From Woeseiaceae bacterium (GTDB taxonomy: Bacteria > Pseudomonadota > Gammaproteobacteria > Steroidobacterales > Woeseiaceae), in the NCBI GenBank assembly GCA_030065915.1, contig JASJCQ010000015.1, forward strand, positions 62,001 to 126,000: DNA of 64,000 nt, read 5' to 3'. The notes below the pieces were generated by a model. That model did not search any database, was not told where the DNA came from, and saw only the letters and a program-made list of their open reading frames with translations. Numbering within the stretch: the stretch's first letter is position 1; each line of letters opens with the position of its first letter. Of this stretch, positions 51,523 through 60,345 are shown piece by piece. A program made the position numbers and the translations under genes.

Positions 51523-52452
51523 TCAGCTCGTCTCCAAGCCGCCGAAACGAGAAAAGAACTGAGCTTCGTTGCCCGGCAAAATGCCGTGTTCGGTCTCCAT
51601 GGAATCGGTCAGGTACTCATCCGCGGCCTCGAACACGCCGCGGTACAGGCTGACGCATAGCTGGTACGCGCTACGTCCGTGCCATGTGGACGGCAGCAGT
51701 TCCGCCGGCAACTGCGGGTCGCGAAGCAGGATCTTTCGATACTCCTGGATTAACAGTGTGCGCAGGATAAAGGCGGTGTCGCCGCCGATAGTCTTAGCCG
51801 CTGACACGGCCCTGAGCGCATCGCTGAACATCGCCACAAATGCTTCGTAGCGACGATCGATATCGTCCAGGTTCCAGGCCAGGCGAGCCTGCGCTCGCAT
51901 TGCAGGAGAACTGTCGACCGCTTCACCGTTCAGGATGACCAGCGTGTCTTCCAGGCCAAGGCGACGCACCGTCAGTCTCAGATCTGAGATATCGGGGGCC
52001 GGGTGCGCCAGCAGGTTGGCGGACAGCGCGCCGAACCCGAGCCAGCCGAACTCGCGACGTGCAGATTCCCTGTCAGCCGTCTCCATGCCGCTCAGCAACA
52101 ACAGGGTCCAGCGACCGTCCCAGTCACCGGCGGGTTTGGCATAGATGCGATGCGTAGCCACCTCGAAGCGCTGACGCCCCGAGTCGGTCAGGCTGTAGTA
52201 GGAGCGTCGACCCGATTGGTTCGACTGCAGCCATCCATCCTTGACGAGTCTGAACACCGACGTACGAACCAGCCGTTCGCTAATGCCAAACTCGTTCATG
52301 ACCTTAATCAGGCTGCCCAGCCAGACCCGCCCACCCCTGGGCGCGATGGAATCGCCGAAGACGGTCGTAATCAGCGAACCCGCCCGGACAGTCTGACGAC
52401 TGCGAAACTCGTCGACGAGTCGGCGGCACGCGGTATCGGGTGTCATCGGCAT
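51523..52452 (-). CDS. paaX: Phenylacetic acid degradation repressor PaaX
   Basis: A 309-residue regulator: N-terminal winged helix (about 45-90, GISERLVRTSVFRLVKDGWL), central PaaX domain and C-terminal PaaX_C domain (SAYQLCVSLYRGVFEAADEY). PaaX represses paa genes and is released by phenylacetyl-CoA. Start ATG 52452 (MPMTPDTACRR) or 52446; the frame extends to 52680 but that part would lie in the promoter and in paaZ. It heads the paaXIABCDE operon and is divergent from paaZ, so it probably controls both and itself. Confidence 0.93.
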   Translation of the reverse strand: MPMTPDTACRRLVDEFRSRQTVRAGSLITTVFGDSIAPRGGRVWLGSLIKVMNEFGISERLVRTSVFRLVKDGWLQSNQSGRRSYYSLTDSGRQRFEVATHRIYAKPAGDWDGRWTLLLLSGMETADRESARREFGWLGFGALSANLLAHPAPDISDLRLTVRRLGLEDTLVILNGEAVDSSPAMRAQARLAWNLDDIDRRYEAFVAMFSDALRAVSAAKTIGGDTAFILRTLLIQEYRKILLRDPQLPAELLPSTWHGRSAYQLCVSLYRGVFEAADEYLTDSMETEHGILPGNEAQFFSRFGGLETS

Positions 52453-52488
52453 TCGCAATTGGCTTTGTAGTGCAGCCACCGTACAATC

Positions 52489-52529
52489 CGATACGGAATT
52501 TTTCAATTTCTCGATATTTTTGTATCTGT
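52489..52529. promoter_or_regulatory. paaX-paaZ divergent control region with candidate PaaX box
   Basis: An AT-rich block bordered by GATAC (52490-52494) and GTATC (52522-52526) forms a spaced inverted repeat. The right half, TCGATATTTTTGTATCTG (52511-52528), matches the site before paaA at 51069-51087. In E. coli PaaX also binds spaced inverted half-sites between divergent paa genes. The half-site sequence here differs from E. coli. Confidence 0.55.
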
Positions 52530-52552
52530 CGCTGGCGTCAGGGGGCATCGCG

Positions 52553-54601
52553 ATGAAACTAGGTAACCTGGTCAGAGACCAGTGGGTCACCGGAGACGGC
52601 GACGGAAGGACGCTGAAGAGCGCCGTCAGTGGCGATACGATCGCGACGATTACGAGCGACGGCCTCGACTTTAAGGACATCCTGAACTACGCGCGGACCG
52701 TAGGCGGACCCAATCTGCGGCAGTTGACCTTCCACGAACGCGGCGACCGGCTGAAGGCGCTGGCTCAGTACCTGAATGAACGGCGTAAGACGTTCTACGC
52801 CCTGTCGTATGAGACCGGCGCGACCAAAGCCGACAGCTGGATCGATATTGATGGCGGCATCTCGACGTTGTTTGTCTTCTCGAGCAAGGGTCGCCGCGAG
52901 ATGCCGAACGATCACGTCTATCTCGACGGCGCGCCGGAAGAACTGTCGCGCAACGGGACATTCAAGGGCCAGCACATCTATACGTCCAAGCTGGGCGCGG
53001 CGATTCACATCAACGCCTTCAACTTCCCGGTCTGGGGCATGCTCGAGAAACTAGCACCGACGCTGCTCGCCGGTGTCCCCGCCATCGTCAAGCCGGCGTC
53101 CAGCACGGCCTACCTGACGGAGGCTGTCGTCCGATCGATCATCGAGTCCGGCATCCTGCCGCACGGCAGCCTGCAACTGATCTGCGGCGGCGTTGGCGAC
53201 CTGTTCGATCACCTGGATTGCCAGGATACGATCGCGTTCACCGGTTCGAAGTGGACGGCCGAGAAGCTGCAGACGCACCCGAACGTCATTGCGCAGTCGG
53301 TTGCATTCACCGCGGAGACCGATTCACTGAATGCGTCGACGCTGGGTCCGGACGCGGTTGCCGGCACGCCGGAATTTGACCTGTTCGTCAAAGAGGTCGT
53401 TCGTGAAATGACCGTCAAGGCCGGGCAAAAATGCACGGCGATTCGACGCATCATCGCACCGGCTGCGAGCAGCGCCGATCTCGTGCGCGCACTGTCCGAA
53501 GCGCTCGCGTCGGTCCGCGTGGGCAACCCGGCGTCGAAGGACGTCGACATGGGTGCCCTCGCGAGCCACGGCCAGCGAGACGAGGTTGCCGAGCGCATTG
53601 CCACGCTGTCTGCAGAAGCCAGCATTGTTCACGGCGGCAGCGCCGACTTCGACGTGGTCGATGCGGACGCGCAGAAGGGTTCTTTCTTCATGCCGACGCT
53701 GCTGCATTGCGACGCGCCGCTGTCGGCCAGTGCAGTGCACTCCGTCGAGGCGTTCGGACCCGTCGCGACGGTGCTGCCTTACGAGACCCTGGACGAAGCG
53801 ATCGCATTGTCCCGCAAGGGCGAAGGCAGCCTGGCCGGCTCGGTCTTCACTAACGACGATGCCGTTGCGCGTGAGCTGATTCTCGGCACGGCGGCCTACC
53901 ACGGCAGGATGCTGGTTATTAACCGGCACTGCGCCGGTGAATCTACCGGTCACGGCTCTCCACTCCCCCACCTTGTCCATGGCGGACCCGGCCGCGCAGG
54001 CGGCGGGGAAGAAATGGGCGGTGTGCGCGGCGTGCTGCACTACATGCAACGCACCGCGATCCAGGGGTCACCGCAGTCACTGACGGCAATCGGCAACCGC
54101 TGGGTTCGCGGCGCCGACGAAAACACCGATACCGTGCATCCGTTTCGCAAGACATTCGAACAGCTGCGCATCGGCGACACGCTGAACACCGAGACTCGCG
54201 AAGTCACGTTGGAAGACATCAACCACTTCGCCGAGTTCACCGGCGATACGTTCTACGCGCACACGGACGAGGAAGCCGCGCGAAAGAATCCGTTCTTCGA
54301 CGGCCGCGTCGCGCACGGCTACCTGATCGTCTCCTTCGCCGCCGGGCTGTTCGTCGACCCCGATTTCGGTCCGGTGCTCGCCAACTATGGCGTGGATGAC
54401 CTGAGGTTTCTGAAGCCACTGAACTACGGCGACTCGCTGAAGGTTCGCCTGACCTGCAAGCAGAAGACGCTGCGCGGCGACTCGGGTTATGGCGAGGTTC
54501 GCTGGGATGCCGAAGCCACCAATCAGGACGAGGAAATTGTCGCCCGGTACGACGTTTTGACGATGGTCGCGACAGACGCTCACTGGGCATCTGTTCAATA
54601 G
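52553..54601 (+). CDS. paaZ: Bifunctional ring-opening enzyme PaaZ
   Basis: A 682-residue fusion. The N-terminal part (about 1-525) is an aldehyde dehydrogenase with the family Cys in VKAGQKCTAIRRI and Glu in VAFTAETDSLN; the C-terminal MaoC-like hydratase domain (about 540-680) carries FAEFTGDTFYAHTDEEAARK and FFDGRVAHGYLIVS. It hydrolyses oxepin-CoA and oxidises the resulting semialdehyde. I start at ATG 52553 after GGGGG; the frame back to 52520 lacks a ribosome site. It is divergent from paaX. The beta-oxidation genes paaF, G, H, J and the ligase paaK are not in this window. Confidence 0.96.
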   Translation: MKLGNLVRDQWVTGDGDGRTLKSAVSGDTIATITSDGLDFKDILNYARTVGGPNLRQLTFHERGDRLKALAQYLNERRKTFYALSYETGATKADSWIDIDGGISTLFVFSSKGRREMPNDHVYLDGAPEELSRNGTFKGQHIYTSKLGAAIHINAFNFPVWGMLEKLAPTLLAGVPAIVKPASSTAYLTEAVVRSIIESGILPHGSLQLICGGVGDLFDHLDCQDTIAFTGSKWTAEKLQTHPNVIAQSVAFTAETDSLNASTLGPDAVAGTPEFDLFVKEVVREMTVKAGQKCTAIRRIIAPAASSADLVRALSEALASVRVGNPASKDVDMGALASHGQRDEVAERIATLSAEASIVHGGSADFDVVDADAQKGSFFMPTLLHCDAPLSASAVHSVEAFGPVATVLPYETLDEAIALSRKGEGSLAGSVFTNDDAVARELILGTAAYHGRMLVINRHCAGESTGHGSPLPHLVHGGPGRAGGGEEMGGVRGVLHYMQRTAIQGSPQSLTAIGNRWVRGADENTDTVHPFRKTFEQLRIGDTLNTETREVTLEDINHFAEFTGDTFYAHTDEEAARKNPFFDGRVAHGYLIVSFAAGLFVDPDFGPVLANYGVDDLRFLKPLNYGDSLKVRLTCKQKTLRGDSGYGEVRWDAEATNQDEEIVARYDVLTMVATDAHWASVQ

Positions 54602-54689
54602 ACGCCGGCAGCCCAGTGCCGTCAACGGCCCAGGGCGCCTATGCTAGTCTCGGCGGTGATCGCTTCATCGCACCGACGGAGAAGGACTG

Positions 54690-55121
54690 ATGCGAACCCT
54701 GACACTGCTCGCCCTGCTGCTCGCTTGCACGGCCTTCGCGACCGAGGACACGGAAGAGAATCGAGTGAAAGAGGTCGAACGCTACCTGAACCTGGTGCCC
54801 GTCGCCGAAATGATGAGTGACATCACCGACAGCATGTCGAGCACGTTGCCGCTGGACCAGCAGGCTTTACTGCGTAAAGTGATGCAAGAGCATTTCGATG
54901 TAGACCTCCTGACCGAGACCATGAAAGACGCCATGGTTCGAAACTTCACGCTGGAGGAGATTCGGGCGCTGGCGGACTTTTATGAACAACCGGTCGCCAA
55001 GTCGGCCATGGAAAAGTCGACCCGGATGATGGGCGAGATTATGCCGGTCATCCAGCGAGAAGCGGAGCGAGCCGTGCAGGCCGCGTTAGCGCAACAGGAA
55101 GCCGCCAACGCCGGCGAATAA
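54690..55121 (+). CDS. DUF2059 domain protein, exported
   Basis: A 143-residue secreted protein: signal peptide MRTLTLLALLLACTAFA, then a helical DUF2059 domain (about 60-130, LTETMKDAMVRNFTLEEIRA and LADFYEQPVAKSAMEKSTRM). Members are common periplasmic proteins of unknown role. GGAGAAGG precedes the ATG. It is transcribed alone, convergent with the 58-residue gene. Confidence 0.86.
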   Translation: MRTLTLLALLLACTAFATEDTEENRVKEVERYLNLVPVAEMMSDITDSMSSTLPLDQQALLRKVMQEHFDVDLLTETMKDAMVRNFTLEEIRALADFYEQPVAKSAMEKSTRMMGEIMPVIQREAERAVQAALAQQEAANAGE

Positions 55122-55165
55122 GGCTTTGAGTTGCGCGACGCGCTGACCACCTGTCAGCCAGCGGA

Positions 55166-55342
55166 CTAATAGTCGTCCAGCGACAGCGAGTTATAGGGAT
55201 CGGTCGCGACTTCCGGCGGCTCGAGCTCGAAGTCCGCCTCCTCGATGCTGTTCGCCCAGATGTTATGGCCCAGCGCGTCGGTGACGATGCGCGACGGTCG
55301 TCGGATGCGAACGGTGTCGCCGATGTGAGTATTCGTGTCCAT
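55166..55342 (-). CDS. Small acidic protein (58 residues), unknown
   Basis: A 58-residue frame, too short for routine calling: it opens MDTNTHIGDTVRIRRPSRIV, continues TDALGHNIWA and ends DPYNSLSLDDY. The N-terminal half is basic and the C-terminal half acidic. Codon use, third-position GC and the ordered composition suggest a real gene. A similar arrangement (RIVTD-G-N-W) occurs, as far as I recall, in small hypothetical proteins of related bacteria, but I cannot name the family. The ribosome site is weak. It sits between the DUF2059 gene and the mscS-like gene, in the direction of the latter. Confidence 0.6.
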   Translation of the reverse strand: MDTNTHIGDTVRIRRPSRIVTDALGHNIWANSIEEADFELEPPEVATDPYNSLSLDDY

Positions 55343-55390
55343 ACCGCTGGGTAACGGCGATCGCGCGGAAATCTTTAGTTAAGTCGGCAA

Positions 55391-56623
55391 CTAGCCTCGC
55401 GCTATGGCGTCTGCGCCCAGCTTCCCGAAATCCGAGCCGGCCGGGTGCTGGAACAGCTTCAGGCCGAACTCTTCAATGATCGCGAACAGGTGGTCGAAGA
55501 TGTCACTCTGAATACCCTCGTAAGCCGCCCACTGCGTCGTTGCCGTGAAGCAGTAGATCTCGAGCGGGATGCCGTCCGGCCCGGGGGCCAGCTGCCGGAC
55601 CAGCAGCGTCATGTCCGGCCGGATGTCGTCCCGGTACTTCAGGTAGTTGAGGACATAAGCGCGGAATGTGCCGATGTTGGTCAGCCGACGGCGGTTGACG
55701 TCGTCGTCGACCTGTCCCGGCAGGCCGGCATTGTAGTCGGCCAGCTCCCGCTCCTTTTGCTCGATGTAGTCGCCAAGCAGCGCAAAACGCTTGAAGTGCG
55801 CGATCTCCTCGGGCGTCTGGAAGCGCACGGATGACGCGTCTATAAACAACGAGCGTTTGATCCTGCGCCCACCCGACTCCGACATGCCACGCCAGTTCCT
55901 GAACGACTCGGAAATCAGCCGGTGCGTCGGGATCGTCGTGATCGTCTTGTCCCAGTTCTGCACGGTGACGGTATGCAGCTGCACATCGATAACGTCGCCG
56001 TCGGCGCCCAGCTGCTGCATCTCAATCCAGTCGCCAACGCGCACCATGTCCTGGGCCGTCAACTGGATGCTCGCCACGAACGACAGGATCGTGTCCTTGA
56101 ACACGAGCAGCAGAATCGCCGTCATTGCGCCGAAGCCGCTTAAGAGCAGCAGCGGCGAGCGGTCCATCAGCACAGCAATGATCATGACCAGGCCGAGCAC
56201 CCAGATGATGATCTGGGCGAGCTGCACGAAGCCCTTGATCGGTCGCTCCTTCGCCACCTCGAAGGTCGAATAGATCGCGCTGACGGCGCTCAGCAAGGAA
56301 CTTAGCGCCAGCGTCAGCATCAGGATCATGTACGCCATCGCGGCGTTCCTGATGAGTTCGACGAGCCGTTCCGGCATCTCGGCAATCAGGCCTACGCCAC
56401 TGAAGATGATCAGCGCGGGCAGCAATTGCACCGTTCTGCCAATAACGTTGTTGTCGACGAGCGCATCATCCCAGCGGGCCTTCGTGCGTCTTGCGAACGC
56501 GCGAAGACTCGCGACGAGGGTTCGCTTGACAATCAGGTCCGCCGCGATGGCGACGACGAACAGTCCCAGGAGCTTGAGACCGGGCAGGACCAGCGGATGC
56601 AGGGCAAGTAAATCGTTTAACAT
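55391..56623 (-). CDS. Mechanosensitive channel, MscS family
   Basis: A 410-residue membrane protein: about four or five helices in the N-terminal half, the MscS beta domain (about 180-250, DTILSFVASIQLTAQDMVRV, VGDWIEMQQLGADGDVIDVQ, ITTIPTHRLI), and a C-terminal cytoplasmic domain. It is of the YbdG/YnaI size class. Such channels open on membrane tension at low osmolarity. I start at ATG 56623 (MLNDLLALHPLVL), since the frame back to 56689 reads an upstream basic stretch with no ribosome site. The 58-residue gene is 48 bases downstream on the same strand, so the two may be co-transcribed. Confidence 0.9.
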   Translation of the reverse strand: MLNDLLALHPLVLPGLKLLGLFVVAIAADLIVKRTLVASLRAFARRTKARWDDALVDNNVIGRTVQLLPALIIFSGVGLIAEMPERLVELIRNAAMAYMILMLTLALSSLLSAVSAIYSTFEVAKERPIKGFVQLAQIIIWVLGLVMIIAVLMDRSPLLLLSGFGAMTAILLLVFKDTILSFVASIQLTAQDMVRVGDWIEMQQLGADGDVIDVQLHTVTVQNWDKTITTIPTHRLISESFRNWRGMSESGGRRIKRSLFIDASSVRFQTPEEIAHFKRFALLGDYIEQKERELADYNAGLPGQVDDDVNRRRLTNIGTFRAYVLNYLKYRDDIRPDMTLLVRQLAPGPDGIPLEIYCFTATTQWAAYEGIQSDIFDHLFAIIEEFGLKLFQHPAGSDFGKLGADAIARG

Positions 56624-56751
56624 AAGTTGCTCTTGAGCGGTCGGGATGTCGACGAGCCGCCGATTATAGGGAGTCGCACAGCGTTTCACACGACGCTGCC
56701 CGGCAGCGTCTTCCGTGATATAGTTTCACGGGTAACCAATAAGCCGTACCC

Positions 56752-59700
56752 ATGCCCGAGACTGCCGCCTACCCGCTGGACAACTACGAGCTCGACGATC
56801 GATATCGCCGAGAGTCCGGACGTGTTTTCCTGACCGGCACCCAGGCGCTGCTTCGTATCGCGCTGATGCAGCGGACGATGGACAGGGCCGCCGGACTCAA
56901 AACGGCGGGTTTTATCAGCGGTTATCGCGGCTCTCCCTTGGGTGGCGTCGACCAGGAGTTGTGGCGTTCGAAGCAGTTCCTCGATGAGAACCAGATCGAG
57001 TTTCTGCCGGCCGTCAACGAGGACCTGGCGGCAACGGCGATTCTCGGCGCCCAGCAGGTCGAGACCGACCCGCATCGCGACGTCGACGGCGTTTTCAGCC
57101 TCTGGTACGGCAAGGGGCCCGGCGTGGACCGCTCCGGCGATGCGCTGAAGCACGGGAATGCCTACGGCAGTTCGCCGCACGGTGGCGTGCTGGTCATCGC
57201 CGGTGACGATCACGGCTGCGTATCGTCATCGATGCCGCACCAGTCTGATGTCGCGTTCCTGACATTCATGATGCCGCACCTGAACCCGGCCAGTGTGGCG
57301 GAATACCTGTCGTTCGGACTGTATGGCCTCGCGCTGTCACGCTTCTCCGGCATGTGGGTTGGCTTCAAAGCCATTTCCGAGACGGTGGAGTCCGCGATGT
57401 CGGTCGAGCTTCCGGACTACCCGCAGTTCGTTATCCCGGAAGACTTCGTTGTGCCGCCCGGCGGATTGCACTATCGCTGGCCGGACCTGCCCGGCCCGCA
57501 GATCGAGGAGCGCCTGGAGGCCAAGAAGAAGGCGACGCTGGCATTCACCGCGGCCAACCCGATCGACCGCAAGATGTTCGACACGCCGAACGCGCGCTAC
57601 GGGATTGTCACGACGGGCAAGGGGCATCTTGACCTGATGGAGGCGCTGCGCCTTCTCGACATCGACCGGCAGGAGGCCCGCGCTATCGGCCTGGACGTCT
57701 ATAAGGTAGGTATGGTCTGGCCGCTCGGCCACGAGGGCGCGCTGGAGTTCGTTAAGGACAAGCACGAGGTGCTCGTCGTCGAGGAGAAGCGCGGCATCAT
57801 CGAGAGCCAGTTCAAGGAATACTTCTACGATTACCCGGGCCGCAAGCCCAAGCGCATGGTCGGCAAGCGGGACGAGAACGATGATCGGCTCGTACCGTGG
57901 GTCGGCGAATTGTCGCCGCTGATGCTCGCCGAGATCGTCGCCGGCCGCCTCGAACGGGACTTCATCGGGCTGAACATGACCGACCGGCTCGAGAAGCTCA
58001 AACGTGGCAAGAGCAATATCATCTCCATAGAAGGGGCAAACCGGATGCCCTACTTCTGCTCCGGCTGTCCACACAACACGTCGACGCGACTGCCCGACGG
58101 CTCGCAGGCACTCGCCGGCATCGGTTGCCACTTCATGGCGAGTTGGATGGACCGGGACACGGAAGGACTGATCCAGATGGGCGGCGAAGGCGTAAACTGG
58201 ATAACGCGTTCGAAGTTCAATGGCGGCCGGCACGTGTTCCAGAACCTCGGCGACGGGACGTTCTACCACTCCGGGTCCATGGCGATCCGGCAAGCCGTCG
58301 CCGCCGGCACCAATATCACGTTCAAGATCCTGTTCAACGACGCCGTGGCCATGACCGGCGGACAGCCCGTCGACGGACCGCTGGACCTGGCCTCCGTCGC
58401 GCATTCCGTGCGTGCCGAGGGCGTCGACCGTATCGCCGTCGTGAGCGATGAACCCGAGTTGCTGAAGGCCGCCGACTTCCCGGCCGGCGTCACGATTTCG
58501 CACCGGCGTGATCTCGACACGGTACAGCGTGAGTTACGCGACATCCCGGGCGTAACCATCCTGATCTATGCGCAGATGTGCGCGACGGAGAAACGCCGGC
58601 GTCGCAAGCGCGGAAAGCTCGAAGACCCGAACAAGTTCGTTGTCATCAACGACCTCGTCTGCGAGGGCTGTGGAGACTGCTCCGTTGAGTCCAACTGCCT
58701 GTCCGTGGTGCCGAAGGAAACGCCTTTCGGCAGGAAGCGCCAGATTGACCAGAACACCTGCAACAAGGACTTTTCCTGCGTCAACGGTTTTTGCCCGAGC
58801 TTCGTGACGGTTGAAGGCGGCCAGCGCAAGAGCGCGGCGGCAAAGGACTATTCGAGTGAGCTTGCCGCGATTATTGACGACCTCGAACAACCGGACATCC
58901 AGCCGATCGACGCGACCTACGACTTGCTGGTCACCGGCGTCGGCGGCACGGGCGTCGTCACGGTTGGCCAGTTGATCACGATGGCGGCACATCTGCAGGG
59001 CAAAGGCGCAACGGTACTCGACTTCATGGGCTTCGCGCAGAAGTTCGGGCCGGTGTTGAGCTACATACGCCTGGCCGAACAGCCCGGTAGCATCAACCAG
59101 GTCCGCATCGAGGAATCGCGCGCCGACGCACTGATCGGTTGCGACCTCGTCGTCAGCTCCTCGCCGAAAGCCTCATTAACGTACAGCCAGGGCGAGACGC
59201 GCGCGCTGGTCAATACCGCCGAAATGGCGACGGCGGACTTCGTGAAGCGTCGCGATGCGTCGCTCGAGGCCGACCGCCGCCTGGGCGCAATCAAACGCGT
59301 CATGCAGGAGTTCACGACGATCGATGCCAACCACCTGGCCTCCAGGCTGCTCGGCAACACGATCTACGCCAACGTCATGATGCTCGGCGCCGCGTGGCAG
59401 CTCGGGCTGGTGCCACTGACCCGCACGGCGCTTATGCGCGCTATCGAGCTGAACGGCGTCGATATCGATCGAAACAAGCAGGCCTTCGACTGGGGCCGGG
59501 TGGCGGCGGCAGGCTCAGATCGACTCCGGCACCTGATCGATGAACCCGAGCAGATCGTCGAATCGGTCGAGGATGCCATCGCGAGACGCCGGGACTTCCT
59601 CGTCGACTACCAGGACGAGCAACTCGCCGAGCGCTATGTCGCGATGGTTGATCGTTTCCGTGACGCTGAACACGCACTGGCCAGCAGCGTTGGCAACAAT

Positions 59701-60222
59701 AGAGACCTGAGCAGGGCTGCGCTCAAGAGCTACTTCAAGTTGCTGAGCTACAAGGACGAGTACGAGGTGGCCCGTCTTCACGCGGAGACCGGATTCGTCG
59801 AACGCGTCCGGCGCGAGTACGGCGACACGGCAAAGCTCCGCTATCACCTCGCGCCGCCGATCCTGAGCCGTGGCGTCGACGGCCGTGGCCGTCCGCGAAA
59901 GCGCGAGTTCGGCGCATGGATGTTGCCGGTCTTTCGACTCCTCGCGAAGCTCAAGTTCCTGAGAGGTACGGCGTTCGACCTGTTCGGCAGGACCGATGAA
60001 CGGCACATGGAGCGGACGCTGATTCTCGAATTCGAAGAACAGGCGGACCGACTGCTCGAGTTGCTGGACCACGACAACTATGAACAGGTCGTTGCTATCG
60101 TCGAGTGCTGGATGGATATCCGTGGCTACGGCCCCGTGAAGGAGACGGCGGTTCAGGAAGTTCGGGAACGTATGACGAATAGGCTGTCCGCGCTGTCGAC
60201 ACCAGCCAGCAAAGCCGCGTAG
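56752..60222 (+). CDS. Fused indolepyruvate:ferredoxin oxidoreductase
   Basis: An 1156-residue single-chain 2-oxoacid oxidoreductase. N-terminal IorA-like TPP-enzyme part (PALGxx core: FISGYRGSPLGGVDQELWRS, VGFKAISETVESAM), a central TPP-binding C-domain (CSGCPHNTSTRLPDGSQALA, GGEGVNWITRSKFNGGRHVF), and an iron-sulfur region (VCEGCGDCSVESNCLSVV, NKDFSCVNGFCP), then a C-terminal IorB-like gamma domain (GVGGTGVVTVGQLITMAAHL). It would convert aromatic 2-oxoacids such as indole- or phenylpyruvate to the acyl-CoA with ferredoxin reduction. This fused form is common in aerobic Proteobacteria. Being 2 kb from paaZ, it may supply phenylacetyl-CoA directly; inference. Confidence 0.93.
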   Translation: MPETAAYPLDNYELDDRYRRESGRVFLTGTQALLRIALMQRTMDRAAGLKTAGFISGYRGSPLGGVDQELWRSKQFLDENQIEFLPAVNEDLAATAILGAQQVETDPHRDVDGVFSLWYGKGPGVDRSGDALKHGNAYGSSPHGGVLVIAGDDHGCVSSSMPHQSDVAFLTFMMPHLNPASVAEYLSFGLYGLALSRFSGMWVGFKAISETVESAMSVELPDYPQFVIPEDFVVPPGGLHYRWPDLPGPQIEERLEAKKKATLAFTAANPIDRKMFDTPNARYGIVTTGKGHLDLMEALRLLDIDRQEARAIGLDVYKVGMVWPLGHEGALEFVKDKHEVLVVEEKRGIIESQFKEYFYDYPGRKPKRMVGKRDENDDRLVPWVGELSPLMLAEIVAGRLERDFIGLNMTDRLEKLKRGKSNIISIEGANRMPYFCSGCPHNTSTRLPDGSQALAGIGCHFMASWMDRDTEGLIQMGGEGVNWITRSKFNGGRHVFQNLGDGTFYHSGSMAIRQAVAAGTNITFKILFNDAVAMTGGQPVDGPLDLASVAHSVRAEGVDRIAVVSDEPELLKAADFPAGVTISHRRDLDTVQRELRDIPGVTILIYAQMCATEKRRRRKRGKLEDPNKFVVINDLVCEGCGDCSVESNCLSVVPKETPFGRKRQIDQNTCNKDFSCVNGFCPSFVTVEGGQRKSAAAKDYSSELAAIIDDLEQPDIQPIDATYDLLVTGVGGTGVVTVGQLITMAAHLQGKGATVLDFMGFAQKFGPVLSYIRLAEQPGSINQVRIEESRADALIGCDLVVSSSPKASLTYSQGETRALVNTAEMATADFVKRRDASLEADRRLGAIKRVMQEFTTIDANHLASRLLGNTIYANVMMLGAAWQLGLVPLTRTALMRAIELNGVDIDRNKQAFDWGRVAAAGSDRLRHLIDEPEQIVESVEDAIARRRDFLVDYQDEQLAERYVAMVDRFRDAEHALASSVGNNRDLSRAALKSYFKLLSYKDEYEVARLHAETGFVERVRREYGDTAKLRYHLAPPILSRGVDGRGRPRKREFGAWMLPVFRLLAKLKFLRGTAFDLFGRTDERHMERTLILEFEEQADRLLELLDHDNYEQVVAIVECWMDIRGYGPVKETAVQEVRERMTNRLSALSTPASKAA

Positions 60223-60345
60223 GCGGATTCGCTTCCGTGTAAGCTGTCGCCTCGCCCTGATCGGAACCCCGTTTATGAACCCTCCAAGCCAGTCGCCAGC
60301 CCGACAGTCAGTTGAATTCGCTGCGCCCGCGCGAAAGACACGCGC

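Noticed and set aside
57337-58503. Minus-strand 388-codon frame inside the indolepyruvate oxidoreductase gene
   Set aside because: Mirror frame of a GC-rich coding gene; no recognisable domain, while the plus-strand protein is clearly homologous to known enzymes.
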